Source: Liolophura sinensis (Eukaryota; Mollusca; Polyplacophora; Chitonida; Chitonidae). From it: a stretch of 64,000 nucleotides of DNA. Positions 23,131 to 33,291 of the stretch are shown here, piece by piece; position 1 is the first letter of the stretch; every line of letters starts with the position of its first letter. The stretch covers positions 4,090,160-4,154,159 of the forward strand of contig NC_088298.1 of NCBI RefSeq assembly GCF_032854445.1, given 5' to 3'. The notes beneath the pieces are model-generated. The model did no database searches, had not been told where the DNA came from, and worked only from the letters and a program-made list of their open reading frames with translations. Both the position numbers and the translations under genes were made by a program.

Positions 23131-23835
23131 TCATGCCAATATTTTTACAACGACAATCCTTTCGACCATTTTCATTAAATTAACACCCTTACGCCGTCTT
23201 CAAATAATTACAGCCCGCGAACTCACGTATCCTCCCTGGCTGCACCTTCACCAACCCCCACCCCCACACACCCTCCATTTTTACCACATCTCACATCACA
23301 ATCCTTTGTTGTGTTTTATGTCTCATGACCAATAAGAAGTTATTTTTCATCTGGATTGAAAATTTGAAGTTCTCTATGATAAATGACGGTAATATTCCCT
23401 CGATGGATATTTCGGAAGTGCTAGTACAATTTCGTACCTCTATTAATCAAAGGCCCCTTTCTATTTAATGAAATTGTTGAACAGCGAAGAAAAAAATAAA
23501 AGGGCATTTCCTTTCGCCTGACCATATAATAAATGAGAGTTTCACAGTAATGGAGTGAGTGCATTTTCATCGGAGACTGGAATGTGATTAAAACCAGTCG
23601 TAAATAAACCGTTACAGAGGTTATTACTTGGCATATGTAACGTGGGTTTTCATTGGCTCTCAGTAGAACCCGGACTACTTCTGCGTGAAGGTTCGCTATT
23701 GGGTGACGATGCCGTGTGACCCATTCCTCGCGGAAATCCGTCGGACATTTGATGCATGGAAAATAATTTAATCGTTGTTAGACGCGAATGTCAGGTTTAT
23801 GTGTGGAAGAAACCAGAGTGACTGGAAAACTTAAT
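23131..23835. other. Unassigned stretch
   Basis: C-rich patch around 23240-23275, then AT-rich DNA. Nothing recognised. Confidence 0.45.
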
Positions 23836-23887
23836 TATTTATTTATTTATTTGATTGGTTTTTACGCCAATATAAGAATATTTCACT
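23836..23887 (-). mobile_element. SINE-A terminal fragment
   Basis: (ATTT)n, then GATTGGTTTTTACGCCAATA and AGAATATTTCACT, the minus-strand form of the SINE-A 3' end. It breaks off after about 45 bases. Confidence 0.65.
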
Positions 23888-23992
23888 TCAGTGACTGGAG
23901 AAAAACATCACCTTTTGTGAATTCAGGTCAAATGTCACAGGCTCTGAATTCTTGGTTATATGTTGGGATAAGGGGTAATATTACTAAATGCG

Positions 23993-24194
23993 GGGGCCTC
24001 CCTGGCTCAGTTGGTTAGCGCGCTTGCGCAGCGTAATGACCCAGGAGTCTCTCACCAATGTGGTCGCTGTGAGTTCAAGTCCACCTCATGCTGACTTCCT
24101 CTCTGGCCGTACGTGGGAAGGTCTTGCAACAACAACCGTCGTATAAGTTAAATATCCTCGAGTATGGCGTTAAATATCAATCAAATAAAATAAA
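23993..24194 (+). mobile_element. SINE-A, both ends present, with target-site duplication
   Basis: Head with A box TGGCTCAGTTGGTTAGCGCG (24003-24022) and B box GAGTTCAAGTCC (24071-24082), body up to GGGAAGGTCTTG, then a direct jump to GTCGTATAAGTTAAATATCC and GGCGTTAAATATCAATCAAA. TACTAAATGCG flanks both sides (23982-23992 and 24195-24205). The middle of the body is deleted, yet the duplication shows this shortened form moved as such or was trimmed later. Confidence 0.9.
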
Positions 24195-24205
24195 TACTAA
24201 ATGCG

Positions 24206-24825
24206 CTTCGGAATTTTCAGGATTAAACTTTATTTAATGAGCGAAACAAATCAGAACGACCGCAGAGAATTGCGTTCAAATGATCAATGGGCAGCAAAAA
24301 CTGGTCTCTGTTATAGTTCTGCGCATTCGTATGAAGTTGAACCCGTCATTTTGTATATGATTAAATGAGACAATTTACGGCTGAATCAACCAATCAATGA
24401 ATTTCCAAAATTTTATTTTAGTGGTTGTCTCGAGAACAAATTTCTTATAAAATGGCGTTTCTCACACTGAGTTGATTCGATATGTGGTAAATAAATCAAG
24501 CCCGAAGTAAGTGCTGGTCCTTTGAGAGATGCGAATTTGATTTGAGATGTTAGATTTTGGAAACAACCATTAACATAAAAAGTTGATCATATATATACTA
24601 AATAAATCATGCCGGAAATAGATTAAGCAGGACATTGTGTATTAATCAGAGGCTTTATTAAGATCTGTGTATTATTACAGCGATAGCCAATTCTCTTCAA
24701 TGAAAAAAATCGAAAAAATAAAGACGGTGGTAATTTATGGTTTGCAATAACGAAAGGTGTTTATAGACGCGGGGTTATCTAGCTATGAAATCAGCTAATC
24801 GTCAGCACGGAATATGAAAAGCCAC
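24206..24825. other. Unassigned AT-rich stretch
   Basis: No gene or repeat copy recognised. Confidence 0.5.
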
Positions 24826-24920
24826 CATACGCTCACCCAATTTCCACCCCACCCTCACGCCATCCCCACACAACCTATACTCCAGCCCAGCAGCAGGTCG
24901 AAAACGGTTTTATAACAAAC
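24826..24920 (+). repeat. C-rich dispersed family H, copy 2
   Basis: CTCACCCAATTTCCACCCCA, CCCTCACGCCATCCCCACAC, TATACTCCAGCCC and CAGGTCGAAAACGG match copy 1 in order. The stretch between is shorter than in copy 1. Confidence 0.6.
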
Positions 24921-24956
24921 GGTAATTCTAAGGATTATGTCCGAAGCTTGTGTACA

Positions 24957-26000
24957 AACCATCAATGGATGGAGAAATCATCATGGATGTTCAAATCATC
25001 AATGGATGGACAAAGCATCAATGAATGAACAAATCATCAATGGATGAACAAATCATCAATGGATGGAGAAATCATCAATACATGAACAAAGCATCAATGG
25101 ATGGAGAAATCATCAATGGATGGTCAAAGCATCAAATGGATGGTCAAATCATCAATGGATGGTCAAATCATCAATGGATGGACAAAGCATCAATGGATGG
25201 ACAAAGCATCAATTGATGGTCAAAATCATCAATGGATGGTCAAATCATCAATGGATGGACAAAGTATCAATGGATGGTCAAAGCGTCAATGGATGGCCAA
25301 ATCATCAATGGATGGACAAATCATCAATGCATGGACAAATCATCAGTGGGATGGACAAAGCATCAATGGATGGTCAAATCATCAATGGATGGTCAAAGCG
25401 TCAATGGATGGACAAAGCATCTATGGATGGACAAATCATCAATGGATGGAGAAATCATCAGTGGATGGTCAAATCATCAATGGATGGACAAAGCCTCAAT
25501 GGATGGTCAAATCATCAATGGATGGTCAAAGCGTCAATGGATGGTCAAATCATCAATGGATGGACAAAGCATCCATGGATGGTCAAATCATCAATGGATG
25601 GTCAAATCATCAATGGATGGACCAAGCATCAATGGATGGACAAAGCATCAATGGATCGTCAAAGCGTCAATGGATGGTCAGATCATCAATGGATGGACAA
25701 AGTATCAATGGATGCCAAAGCGTCAATGGATGGAGAAATCATCAATGGATGGAGAAATCATCAATGGATGGTCAAATCATCAATGGATGAACAAATTATC
25801 AATGGATGGTCAAATCATCAATGGATGGACAAAGCATCAATGGATGGTCAAATCATCAATGATGGACAAATCATCAATGGATGGACAAAGCATCAAAGGA
25901 TGGTCAAAGCGTCAATGGATGGTCAAATCATCAAATACATGAACAAAGCATCAATGGGCGGACAAATCATCAATAGATGGTCAAATCATCAATGGATATT
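24957..26000 (+). repeat. 19-bp minisatellite, about 54 units
   Basis: Units of the form TCAATGGATGGTCAAATCA with GTCAAA/GACAAA/GAGAAA and ATCA/GCAT/GCGT variants. TCAATGGAT recurs at 25152 and 25171. Nineteen is not a multiple of three and no unit phase gives a plus-strand stop, so all three forward frames are open for hundreds of codons (349, 229 and 236). These frames are a by-product. The array ends in a SINE-A fragment. Confidence 0.95.
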
Positions 26001-26004
26001 GGGG

Positions 26005-26065
26005 GTGCAAGTCCAGCTCATGCTGGCTTCCTCTCTGGCCATACATAGGAAGGTCTGTCATCACT
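26005..26065 (+). mobile_element. SINE-A body fragment
   Basis: CAAGTCCAGCTCATGCTGGC, then TCTCTGGCCATACATAGGAA and GGTCTGTCA. It begins at the B box and stops after about 60 bases, directly next to the 19-bp array. Confidence 0.75.
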
Positions 26066-26689
26066 ACCATGATCATAGATTTTACAGTGGACAAATCGTA
26101 TCTTACATTTAATTTGGTTGACATTCACAGCCACCTGGAAGTGCACTTTATGTCACAAACGAGACATGCACTACACCCCCCCCCCCCCCTGCCCCCGACA
26201 AAACACACACACTCCCACCACTTCTACCATGTATTACTACCACCAGTACCCCGATTCCTCGGCTTTATCCGCTGCCTGGGAACGTTAACACCTGAGTCTC
26301 TATTGCGTAAAGCGTTGGTCGCGACGTGAGGCCCGCAGAGCGTGATTTATGCCGGCTTTTCCGAGAGTTGTTCCCCTGCCGATCGATGATCGCATCGATC
26401 CGAGCTTTGCCGTTTCTCTTGTGACAAGGTATCAGCGCTGAGCGGACCGTCGCCTACATGTTCGGTCGGCACGTCGACCCAGTCGACATTCCAACATTCT
26501 GGAACGTTGTGCAGTGAGAGGCAGCAGATCCCAACGAATTACACCCTCATTAGGTGGATAAGAAAACTCTTATTAAATAAGATTAAGTAAGAAATTGGCT
26601 TACATAGCGGAGTTTATAGTGAAGTTGATATGATGAAAAGAATACACACTGGGTGTGATAGATTGGCACGGCCACGTGTAGGTTTCCCT
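26066..26689. other. Unassigned stretch with a CpG-richer part
   Basis: 26290-26530 holds more CpG than its surroundings and a self-complementary GATCGATGATCGCATCGATC (26381-26400). No exon or promoter could be supported. Confidence 0.4.
26176..26189 (+). repeat. Poly-C tract (14 C)
   Basis: Fourteen consecutive C, followed by T and GCCCCC. Confidence 0.85.
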
Positions 26690-27040
26690 TTGCCTTGTTT
26701 TGATGTTTTGTATGTTAAATGTGATGACAACTTGCACAGCATTTTGAGCAGTTCACAATCGGTGTTGTCCAATAAACAGTAATTATCATTAGTGCCCTTT
26801 GTTTTTTTGTTTTTGTTTGTTTGTTTTCTTTTATCTAATTCTGCTTAAAAATGGTGCTAGGGGGCATGTAAATTGCTGCTATTTAAACAATTACGTGAAT
26901 TGTTGGAGTAAAACCCTGAAGTAAACAGACAAGAGACCCTCCATCACCGGTCACATGTGACCATTTGCCAACTGTCAACTGTCGTCGCTAATCTGGTTTT
27001 TACCCTCTATGGTGCAGTCTTTTAAGTAAGTACGGTATAA
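26690..27040 (+). repeat. Dispersed family R, copy 4
   Basis: TGTTAAATGTGATGACAACT, AGCATTTTGAG, GGAGTAAAACCCTGAAGTAA, CACCGGTCACATGTGACCAT and TGTCGTCGCTAATCTGGTTT in order. A T-rich GTTT run (26803-26826) expands the middle. It has the long 5' part shared with copy 5. Confidence 0.7.
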
Positions 27041-27214
27041 CCTCCAGAGGCCAGGCAACTTGGGACACAAAATAGACCATCAGAATACCAGATATCTAAC
27101 GTTACAACTTGTTTACGCAGTGCTTTTGTTTGCCCAACTGCAAATATTTTTTCTTTTAAATACGTTGACTTGCACTTCATATTGGTAAAACAAAATTGGG
27201 TTTCTTCACCGATT

Positions 27215-27385
27215 GTAACTTAGACTACGGAATTGGCCCTATATTAGACTTCAAACTGAGCCCTGTAGGCCTTTACACATCTAATATAGGCCCAATTACG
27301 CGGTCTAATATATATATTAGACTGCGAAATTGACCGCATATTAGGCTGTAAAATTGGCCACACATTAAACCGCGAATGAGAGGTT
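27215..27385. repeat. Cluster of inverted units with a perfect 18-bp palindrome
   Basis: A unit of the form TTAGACTGCGAAATTGGCC occurs about five times in alternating orientation. Two head-on units form the perfect palindrome TCTAATATATATATTAGA (27304-27321), extending to 26 bases with one mismatch. CGGAATTGGCCCTATATTAG (from 27229) pairs with CTAATATAGGCCCAATTACG (from 27280). Confidence 0.7.
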
Positions 27386-28174
27386 AATGTCACCAACGCC
27401 CCACAAACAAACAGAGCGGGAAATTCTAAACAAATTTCCTGCCTAAAGCCTGGGCTGAACCTGAGCCGCGTGGTTCAATCAGTGGGAGGCGCTCAGCCGC
27501 GTCACGGTCCTCTTCTGTTTAAAAATGTTCCATTCTCTTGCAGTATAACATCCACTTCCCCCACCACCTCGGCTCCACCACTCTCCCGCCTCAATCCCCC
27601 CCCCCCCCCCTCCGCCCCCGCCCTCACTTCATCACAGAGGTAATTATCAATACCCCGTAGTTCTGGGCCTATACCATGGTTGGCTTTACGGCTTCATCCT
27701 CAATCGCCCTGGTTAAGGTTTGACGCCAGAGTGTTCGATGCCAGCGCTACACGCGAGATGTTCACACCAATACGGCAGGGAAGTCGATAAACCGAGTAAC
27801 GGATTGCCATGCAACTTGAGCGGCGATGACAGGCCAGATTAACGCTGTATCGGAACTTCGGGTCTTCATGAAACTGAGGAGCGAAAAGCTCGTATGTTTT
27901 GAGCGACAGCGACCGGGCACATCCGGGCACTATACACGGTTATGGTAGTGGATAGCTAACCACAACGTGAAAGGTTATATTGAAGGTATATGGAAACGTA
28001 AAACAATGGGAGATATTATAAGAACTGTGAAATTGTAGTATTGCAGAAAACGTAACAATTTGCACAACATACTTAAATTGTGATAGTTACCAAAGCACAG
28101 TTTTTATACTTTGTTGCCGTAAAGCATAGAATGTGGGCTATATACTTTCTCCTTTAATCCCAAAAGGCAAACTA
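27386..28174. other. Unassigned stretch
   Basis: An open frame on the minus strand (27700-27930) lies in slightly CpG-richer sequence but shows no domain and no splice context. It is probably chance. Confidence 0.4.
27596..27610 (+). repeat. Poly-C tract (15 C)
   Basis: Fifteen consecutive C within a longer C-rich patch (27546-27625). Confidence 0.85.
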
Positions 28175-28325
28175 TATTTGTTATTTGATTGGCGTTCTCT
28201 TTTGTACTCACGACTATTTCACTCATACCACTGCACGCAGCATTAAGGTGGGAGGAAACTGGGCAAAGCCGTGGGGGAAACCCACCCCTATCCGCAGATT
28301 GGTAGCAGGCCTTTCCACGTATATA
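28175..28325 (-). mobile_element. SINE-A, 3' half
   Basis: Minus strand: the body from AAGGCCTGCTACCAATCTGC, then CCCACGGCTTTGCCCAGTTT, CCTCCCACCTTAATGCTG, then the 3' module. There is no head and no (AAAT)n left. Confidence 0.75.
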
Positions 28326-28774
28326 CAGAATGACAAACCGATCTGCTTGAAACCTGACACACTGCTACGAAACTGCATGGATTGAGTTGTATGAGGTCGA
28401 TTTGTCCAAGAGCTGTGCGCTATGTTGTAAACTCCCTGACTGAGTTACTAATTAATTAAAACAATGGACAGTTGTCATCAATTGATCTATTCTACGGATC
28501 GATTTTTCGGCTTCTATAGCCTCCTGCGGCGATCCAGCTCTCTATTCGACTAATTTGGTACTACCTGTACTGCCGTGTGCTGGCACAATAAAGCCATTGA
28601 TGGAACCACAACAGTTTTCTTCTGTTCTTGAAAACTCACATTTGGGCGTGAACTAACTCACTTGTCAGGATCACAATCAAATATCAACCATCTTCGCCGA
28701 CGTGCCACATTGGACAAATCACCGTCGGTGTGTCAGCAATAGGCCGCTTTGAAAACGTTAGCGTTTAATGGTAT
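28326..28774. other. Unassigned stretch
   Basis: An AATAAA within GGCACAATAAAGCCATTGAT near 28586 could be a polyadenylation signal of a transcript or an old LTR. Nothing else supports either. Confidence 0.3.
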
Positions 28775-29065
28775 TGCATGTTAAATGTGATGACAACACA
28801 GCATTTTGAGTTATTCTAAACCAGTGACGTCTAATACATTGCCATTAACATGTCAGTACTTTTTAAAACATAATTCTACTTAAGTCATCGTGGTAGTGAG
28901 TATGTTGTTACGTGAAAGCATATTCGTGAACTGTCGGAATAAAACCCTAACTGAGGTAAATTAACAAGAGGCAGGTTTTCACCAGCAATATGTGTGATCA
29001 TTTGACAACTGTCGTCACTTTGGTCACTGCTCTGGTTTTATTTTCTTTGCTATAGTCTTCTACTT
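28775..29065 (+). repeat. Dispersed family R, copy 5
   Basis: The most complete copy: TGTTAAATGTGATGACAACA, CAGTGACGTCTAATACATTG, CTTAAGTCATCGTGG, GGAATAAAACCCTAACTGAG, TTTTCACCAGCAATATGTGT, GACAACTGTCGTCACT and CTGCTCTGGTTTTATTTTCT. Confidence 0.7.
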
Positions 29066-29354
29066 TGTGTCCATTAGAAATCCTGCTTCCGTATTTTGGG
29101 ATGTTGATTTAAACGTCAATGCAAGTTCGACATTTGTATACCACTGGTAAACGGAAAGGTGGCGTTCCAAGTGAAACCGCAAGGGGGCGTTCCAAGTTGA
29201 TAGTTGCAAGACCCATTTCTGAAACAACCTAAAATACCAGATCTCAAAGGAATACGAAAGAAATAAAATGTAAATATAGGATGAATCATTATGGCTTAAC
29301 ACAACATGGGCAATTTTTCAGCCATATCGTGGTGAGCACGAATACAGCAAATAA

Positions 29355-29670
29355 TGAGTGAGTGAGTGCTTGGGGTTTAACGTCGTACTCAACAATTTTT
29401 CAGTCATATGACGACGAAGGAATCTTTAGGGTGCATGTACGTGTACCTCCTTGTAGCAGGACGGATTTCCACCGCACTTTTATTTAGTGCTGCTTCACTG
29501 AGACGACTTACCGAAGGCAAGTAAGCTGCCCCGCCCGAGCCATTATACTGATACGGGTCAACCAGTCGTTGCACTATCCCCTTTATGCTGAACGCCAAGC
29601 GAGGAAGTTACAACTTCCTCTTTTAAAGTCTTAGGTGTGACTCGATCAAGGATTGATCCTGGATCTACCG
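29355..29670 (-). mobile_element. SINE-B1 with perfect 12-bp target-site duplication
   Basis: TACAGCAAATAA flanks both sides (29343-29354 and 29671-29682). On the minus strand it reads CGGTAGATCCAGGATCAATC, GAGGAAGTTGTAACTTCCTC, GGCGTTCAGCAT, GTATCAGTATAATGGCTCGG, then the shared 3' module ending in AAGCACTCACTCACTCAT. The 5' end is cut inside the tRNA-like head. Confidence 0.95.
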
Positions 29671-29682
29671 TACAGCAAATAA

Positions 29683-30155
29683 AGCTGGTAACTTGGAAAC
29701 ATGTAGGAAGACACCCGGTATTCTAGGCAGGGCATCTGATTCAAATTTCTAACCAGCAGTCGACCATTCCCAGGTCGAAAACGTCCGTTCTTTCAATCAT
29801 TTCTACATTTACCATGGGTACTAATGTTTTCACCTACCCGATTATAAACCTACGAGGGCCAGCGGACGGACTAAAACCTAAGAGTGGGGCCACTTTATGT
29901 GACTTTAAATGATATTTTATACTTGGCACGAAGATATTCCATTCAATATATCTGGGATCGGCTGTTACTACGAGAAAATAAATTTGTCGTAAATGGTGTC
30001 CGTCATCTATTTAATGGCCTAGTCCATTTTATGGTAGCCGACTCTCCAGCTACTCTCTTGAGTAGCAGAGCAGGTCTGTTTCTACATCTACAGCATCACA
30101 AACCGCAAGCGTATATACTCTCTCACTTGTTTCTTTGCTTCAACTACATAGTGCC
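29683..30155. other. Spacer between the two facing SINE-B1 copies
   Basis: Unique DNA of about 470 bases. The open frame starting at 29884 runs into the second SINE and has no domain. Confidence 0.5.
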
Positions 30156-30168
30156 CTTAAACAGGACA

Positions 30169-30506
30169 ACCGCTTCGGGACCGGTAGATCCAGGATCAAT
30201 CCTTGATCGAGTCACACCTAAGACTTTAAAAGAGGAAGTTGTAACTTCCTCGCTTGGCGTTCAGCATGAAGGGGATAGTGCAACGACTGGTTGACTCGTA
30301 TCAGTATAATGGCTCGGGCGGGGCAGCTTACTTGCCTTCGGTAAGTCGTCTCAGTGAAGCAGCACTAAATAAAAGTGCGGTGGAAATCCGTCCTGCAACA
30401 AGGAGGCACATTACACGTACATGCACCCTAATGATTCCTTCGTCGTCATATGACTGAAAATTTGTTGAGTACGACGTTAAACCCCAAGCACTCACTCACT
30501 CACTCA
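30169..30506 (+). mobile_element. SINE-B1 with perfect 13-bp target-site duplication
   Basis: CTTAAACAGGACA flanks both sides (30156-30168 and 30507-30519). It differs from the copy at 29355-29670 by only a handful of substitutions and one eight-base indel near 30413, and shares that copy's own variant CAATCCTTGATCGAG in the head. It extends 13-14 bases further 5' (CCGCTTCGGGACCGG). Confidence 0.95.
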
Positions 30507-30587
30507 CTTAAACAGGACATACTTTGGGTGTTTTTTTTTGTGGCCGTGAGACCGATGATACCCTAAGGCCGTATCTCTCTGCATTCT

Positions 30588-30880
30588 GTGACACCTTATC
30601 CGCAGAGTCGGACACCTTATCTGCACAAATGGACACATCCGCACAATGAGACTTATCCGAATAATAGGACAACTTGTGCCGCGCAATCGGACACCTTATC
30701 TGCCCAAATGGAACATCCGCGCAATGGGATAACTTATCGGTATATTCCAGCACCTTATCCATACAATTAGACACCTTTGCCAAACTAAACCTGACACTTT
30801 TTCCTTATAATCGGACATCTTATCCTCGCAATAGGACACCTTAGCTGACTAAATCGGACACCTGATCCATGTCTTCCTGG
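30588..30880 (+). repeat. Degenerate tandem repeat, about 21-bp unit
   Basis: Units of the form CGGACACCTTATCTGCACAAT, with some shortened to 17-18 bases by loss of CTT. About 13 units are recognisable. The open frames on both strands here follow from the repeat. Confidence 0.8.
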
Positions 30881-31129
30881 TTTCTGAAATAACTCAGCCA
30901 AGTTTAGTATTACAAGCTACCATACATTATGTTCTTACTACATGTAGACACAATACACAATTTCTTTATTTTGTCGTTTTTTGACGCCATAATAAAGAAT
31001 AATAAAGACAAAATAAGTTGTTTTCAACAGATAAAGCGTTGTAATCTGCAAATGTATAGTGGCCATCATAAAATATATCTCTAAATATTAAAAGTTTTCC
31101 CAGACTTTCGTAGGTTTTCTCAGTCGATA

Positions 31130-31210
31130 TATAACACTGACCGCCGTCGTATAGGCGAAGGATTCTGGAGCACGGCGTGAAACACGAATCAGATAAATGA
31201 ATAAATAACT
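31130..31210 (+). mobile_element. SINE-A 3'-end fragment
   Basis: TGACCGCCGTCGTATAGGCG, AGGATTCTGGAGCACGGCGT and GAAACACGAATCAGATAAAT, then AAAT-rich sequence. Confidence 0.75.
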
Positions 31211-32170
31211 AATTAATGTAGGAAATAATTTAAGTAGTTACTTTACAAATGCTTCCCACTGTTTTCAAGTTTATTTGGGGTTTGATTTTAATAAGAAAGC
31301 TAGACACCCTCACAAACATCTTAACGTAAAGCCACAACCGTCTGAAAGACAGATGGGTGCGCACAAGCGAACTCGTGAACAACGAAGATTCTGTGATCTC
31401 TAGGGGACAACGATTTAGATCTGTGCGCCAGCGCGTACCATGAAAATTAATCCTAGCCACAACGTCAGACACGGATGAATTACGTATCCCAAAGAATATG
31501 CGTTGTCACGAAGGTCTGCTTTGCTCTTTGTGATTAATTCGCGCCAAAAGAGTCGTGATTTTGACTACTCACACCATTTTCCCCCTCAACAAAGAGGAGA
31601 GTTCCCTTAAGAAGAAAGGGACTAATTACGCGGCCGTCTGGGTCAGCTGCTGGGAAACTTCCTCCTAAGCCTGCGCATGACAGGGGTCCTGGGGTGCTGA
31701 CCACTTAGACTCACGCTGACAAATTCGCGATTTGGATGTGAAATCGGAAAAAAGGATCCATTTTCATTTTTGAACGGGATTAAGAAAATAATGAAAGAGC
31801 TGCTCTTGACTTCTCGTCAGCTGCTGAGAGGAGTATATTTCGACAAATATTTTTAGCTGAGACGAACAGCTCAACCGGAATACGGCCTTGGTGTTGTTCT
31901 TCGGCATAGCATTCTCCTTGCCTTTGACAGTAATATGAACGCACGTCAATCTTTTTTGTTCTTTTATTGCCGTTACAATCATATCTATATATGCTCATAA
32001 TTAAATGAAAGGATGGTTTAGAACTTGATCTTCAACTAAATCCCCATGCCACTGAAACCAGAATTTCTTTCCTTTATCCATGTAGTGACAGCGGGAATTT
32101 TGTTCAGGAGTGGAGCGGCAATCGCTGCTATTTTAAAACATCAAAGTGTAATAACTTTCCGGTTGTCTAA
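31211..32170. other. Unassigned stretch
   Basis: No gene or repeat copy recognised. The two overlapping minus frames at 31764-31998 have no motif. Confidence 0.5.
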
Positions 32171-32176
32171 ATAGTG

Positions 32177-32805
32177 CATGGATTGAGCGTACCGCGAGGG
32201 GTTGGGTACCTGACCCGTATACATATGTCGTGGATGACACTGTACTGCGAGGGGTTGGGTACCTGACCCGTATACTTATGTCGTGGATGACACTGAACTG
32301 CGTGGGATTCGGTACATTACCCGTATATATATGTCGTGGATGACAATGTACCGCGAGGGGTTCGGTTCATGACCCGTATACATATCTCGTGGATGACAAT
32401 GTACCGCGAGGGCTTCGGTACATGACCCGTATACATATCTCGTGGATGACACTGTACTGCGAGGGGTTCGGCACATGGCCCGTATACATATCTCGTGAAT
32501 GACACTGAACTGCGAGGGATTCGGTTCATGACTCGTATACATATCTCGTGGATGACAATGTACCGCGAGCGCTTCGGTACATGACCCGTATACTCATGTC
32601 GTGGATGACACTGAACCGCGTGGGATTCGGTACATGACCCGTATATATATATGTCGTGGATGACAATGTACCGCGAGGGGTTCGGTACATGACCCGTATA
32701 CATATCTCGTGGATGACAATGTACCGCGAGGGATTCAGTACATGACCCTTATAATATCTCGTGGATTTCAATGCACCGCAAGAGATCTGGCACATGGCCT
32801 GTATA
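32177..32805 (+). repeat. 53-bp minisatellite, about 12 units
   Basis: Units contain GTCGTGGATGACAATGTACC, GCGAGGGGTTCGGTACATGA and CCCGTATACAT. GACCCG recurs at 32212 and 32265. Variant units (GCGTGGGATTCGG, GCGAGGGCTTCGG) recur in order, implying multi-unit copying. The frames of 88-128 codons on the minus strand come from the repeat. Confidence 0.95.
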
Positions 32806-32861
32806 CAAGACAGCAGACACGACAACCCACCTAATCACACCAGGCAAACCAGTCATATTTC

Positions 32862-32946
32862 CTTGCTCTAACCTCTCACTGCTGAGCGCCAGGGTGGGTC
32901 TGCCGACTCCGAGGAGGACGCTCTAATCATTAGGCCACCGAAGGCG
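32862..32946 (-). mobile_element. SINE-B2 head fragment
   Basis: The minus strand reads GGTGGCCTAATGATTAGAGC, GTCCTCCTCGGAGTCGGCAG, ACCCACCCTGG, then CGCTCAGCAGTGAGAGGTTA. The A box is clear, the B box is weak, and the body stops after about 20 bases. Confidence 0.65.
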
Positions 32947-33080
32947 TTCGTCTTCGTCTTCACAAGACAGGGGTCACTACAAAAACTAGTGTCGGTCTGA
33001 AATATGATCCTTCAAACGCTTTCACTTTTAAGGTTTTTAAAATTTGTAATGGTATAATTCTCTTGTGAGTATATGAATAC

Positions 33081-33280
33081 GGATTTTTCACCGCTGTTTT
33101 ATCTAGTGCTGCTTCACTGAGACGGCTTACAGAAGGCAAGGAAGCTGCCCCGCCCGAGCTATTATACTGATACGCGTCCACCTGTCGTTGCACTATCCCC
33201 TTAATGCTGAACGCCAAGCAAGGAAGCTGCCTCGTCCCAAGCCCAGGATTGACCCTGGACGCTTTACGAACTGGGCCGGT
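33081..33280 (-). mobile_element. SINE-B1 without the 3' module, flanked by a duplication
   Basis: TATATGAATAC occurs on both sides (33070-33080 and 33281-33291). The minus strand starts in a head variant (CCGGCCCAGTTCGTAAAGCG, TCCAGGGTCAATCCTGG), runs through GCGTTCAGCATTAAGGGGAT and GCTCGGGCGGGGCAGC, and ends at GCGGTGAAAAATCC. The usual 3' module with GACTGAAAAATTG and (ACTC)n is missing. Confidence 0.8.
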
Positions 33281-33291
33281 TATATGAATAC

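Noticed and set aside
24003-24082. A tRNA gene
   Set aside because: A and B boxes are present, but there is no cloverleaf acceptor stem, and the sequence continues into the SINE-A body.
25063-26112. A 349-codon frame that might be a repeat protein
   Set aside because: It is produced by the 19-bp array, and the other two forward frames are open too.
29355-30506. Terminal inverted repeats of a single DNA transposon
   Set aside because: Each arm is a SINE-B1 with its own target-site duplication, so they are two retroposon insertions.
32276-32825. Three overlapping minus-strand frames with MYTGHVPNPSRY-like repeats
   Set aside because: A 53-bp tandem array shifts frame at every unit, so the same peptide appears in all three frames.
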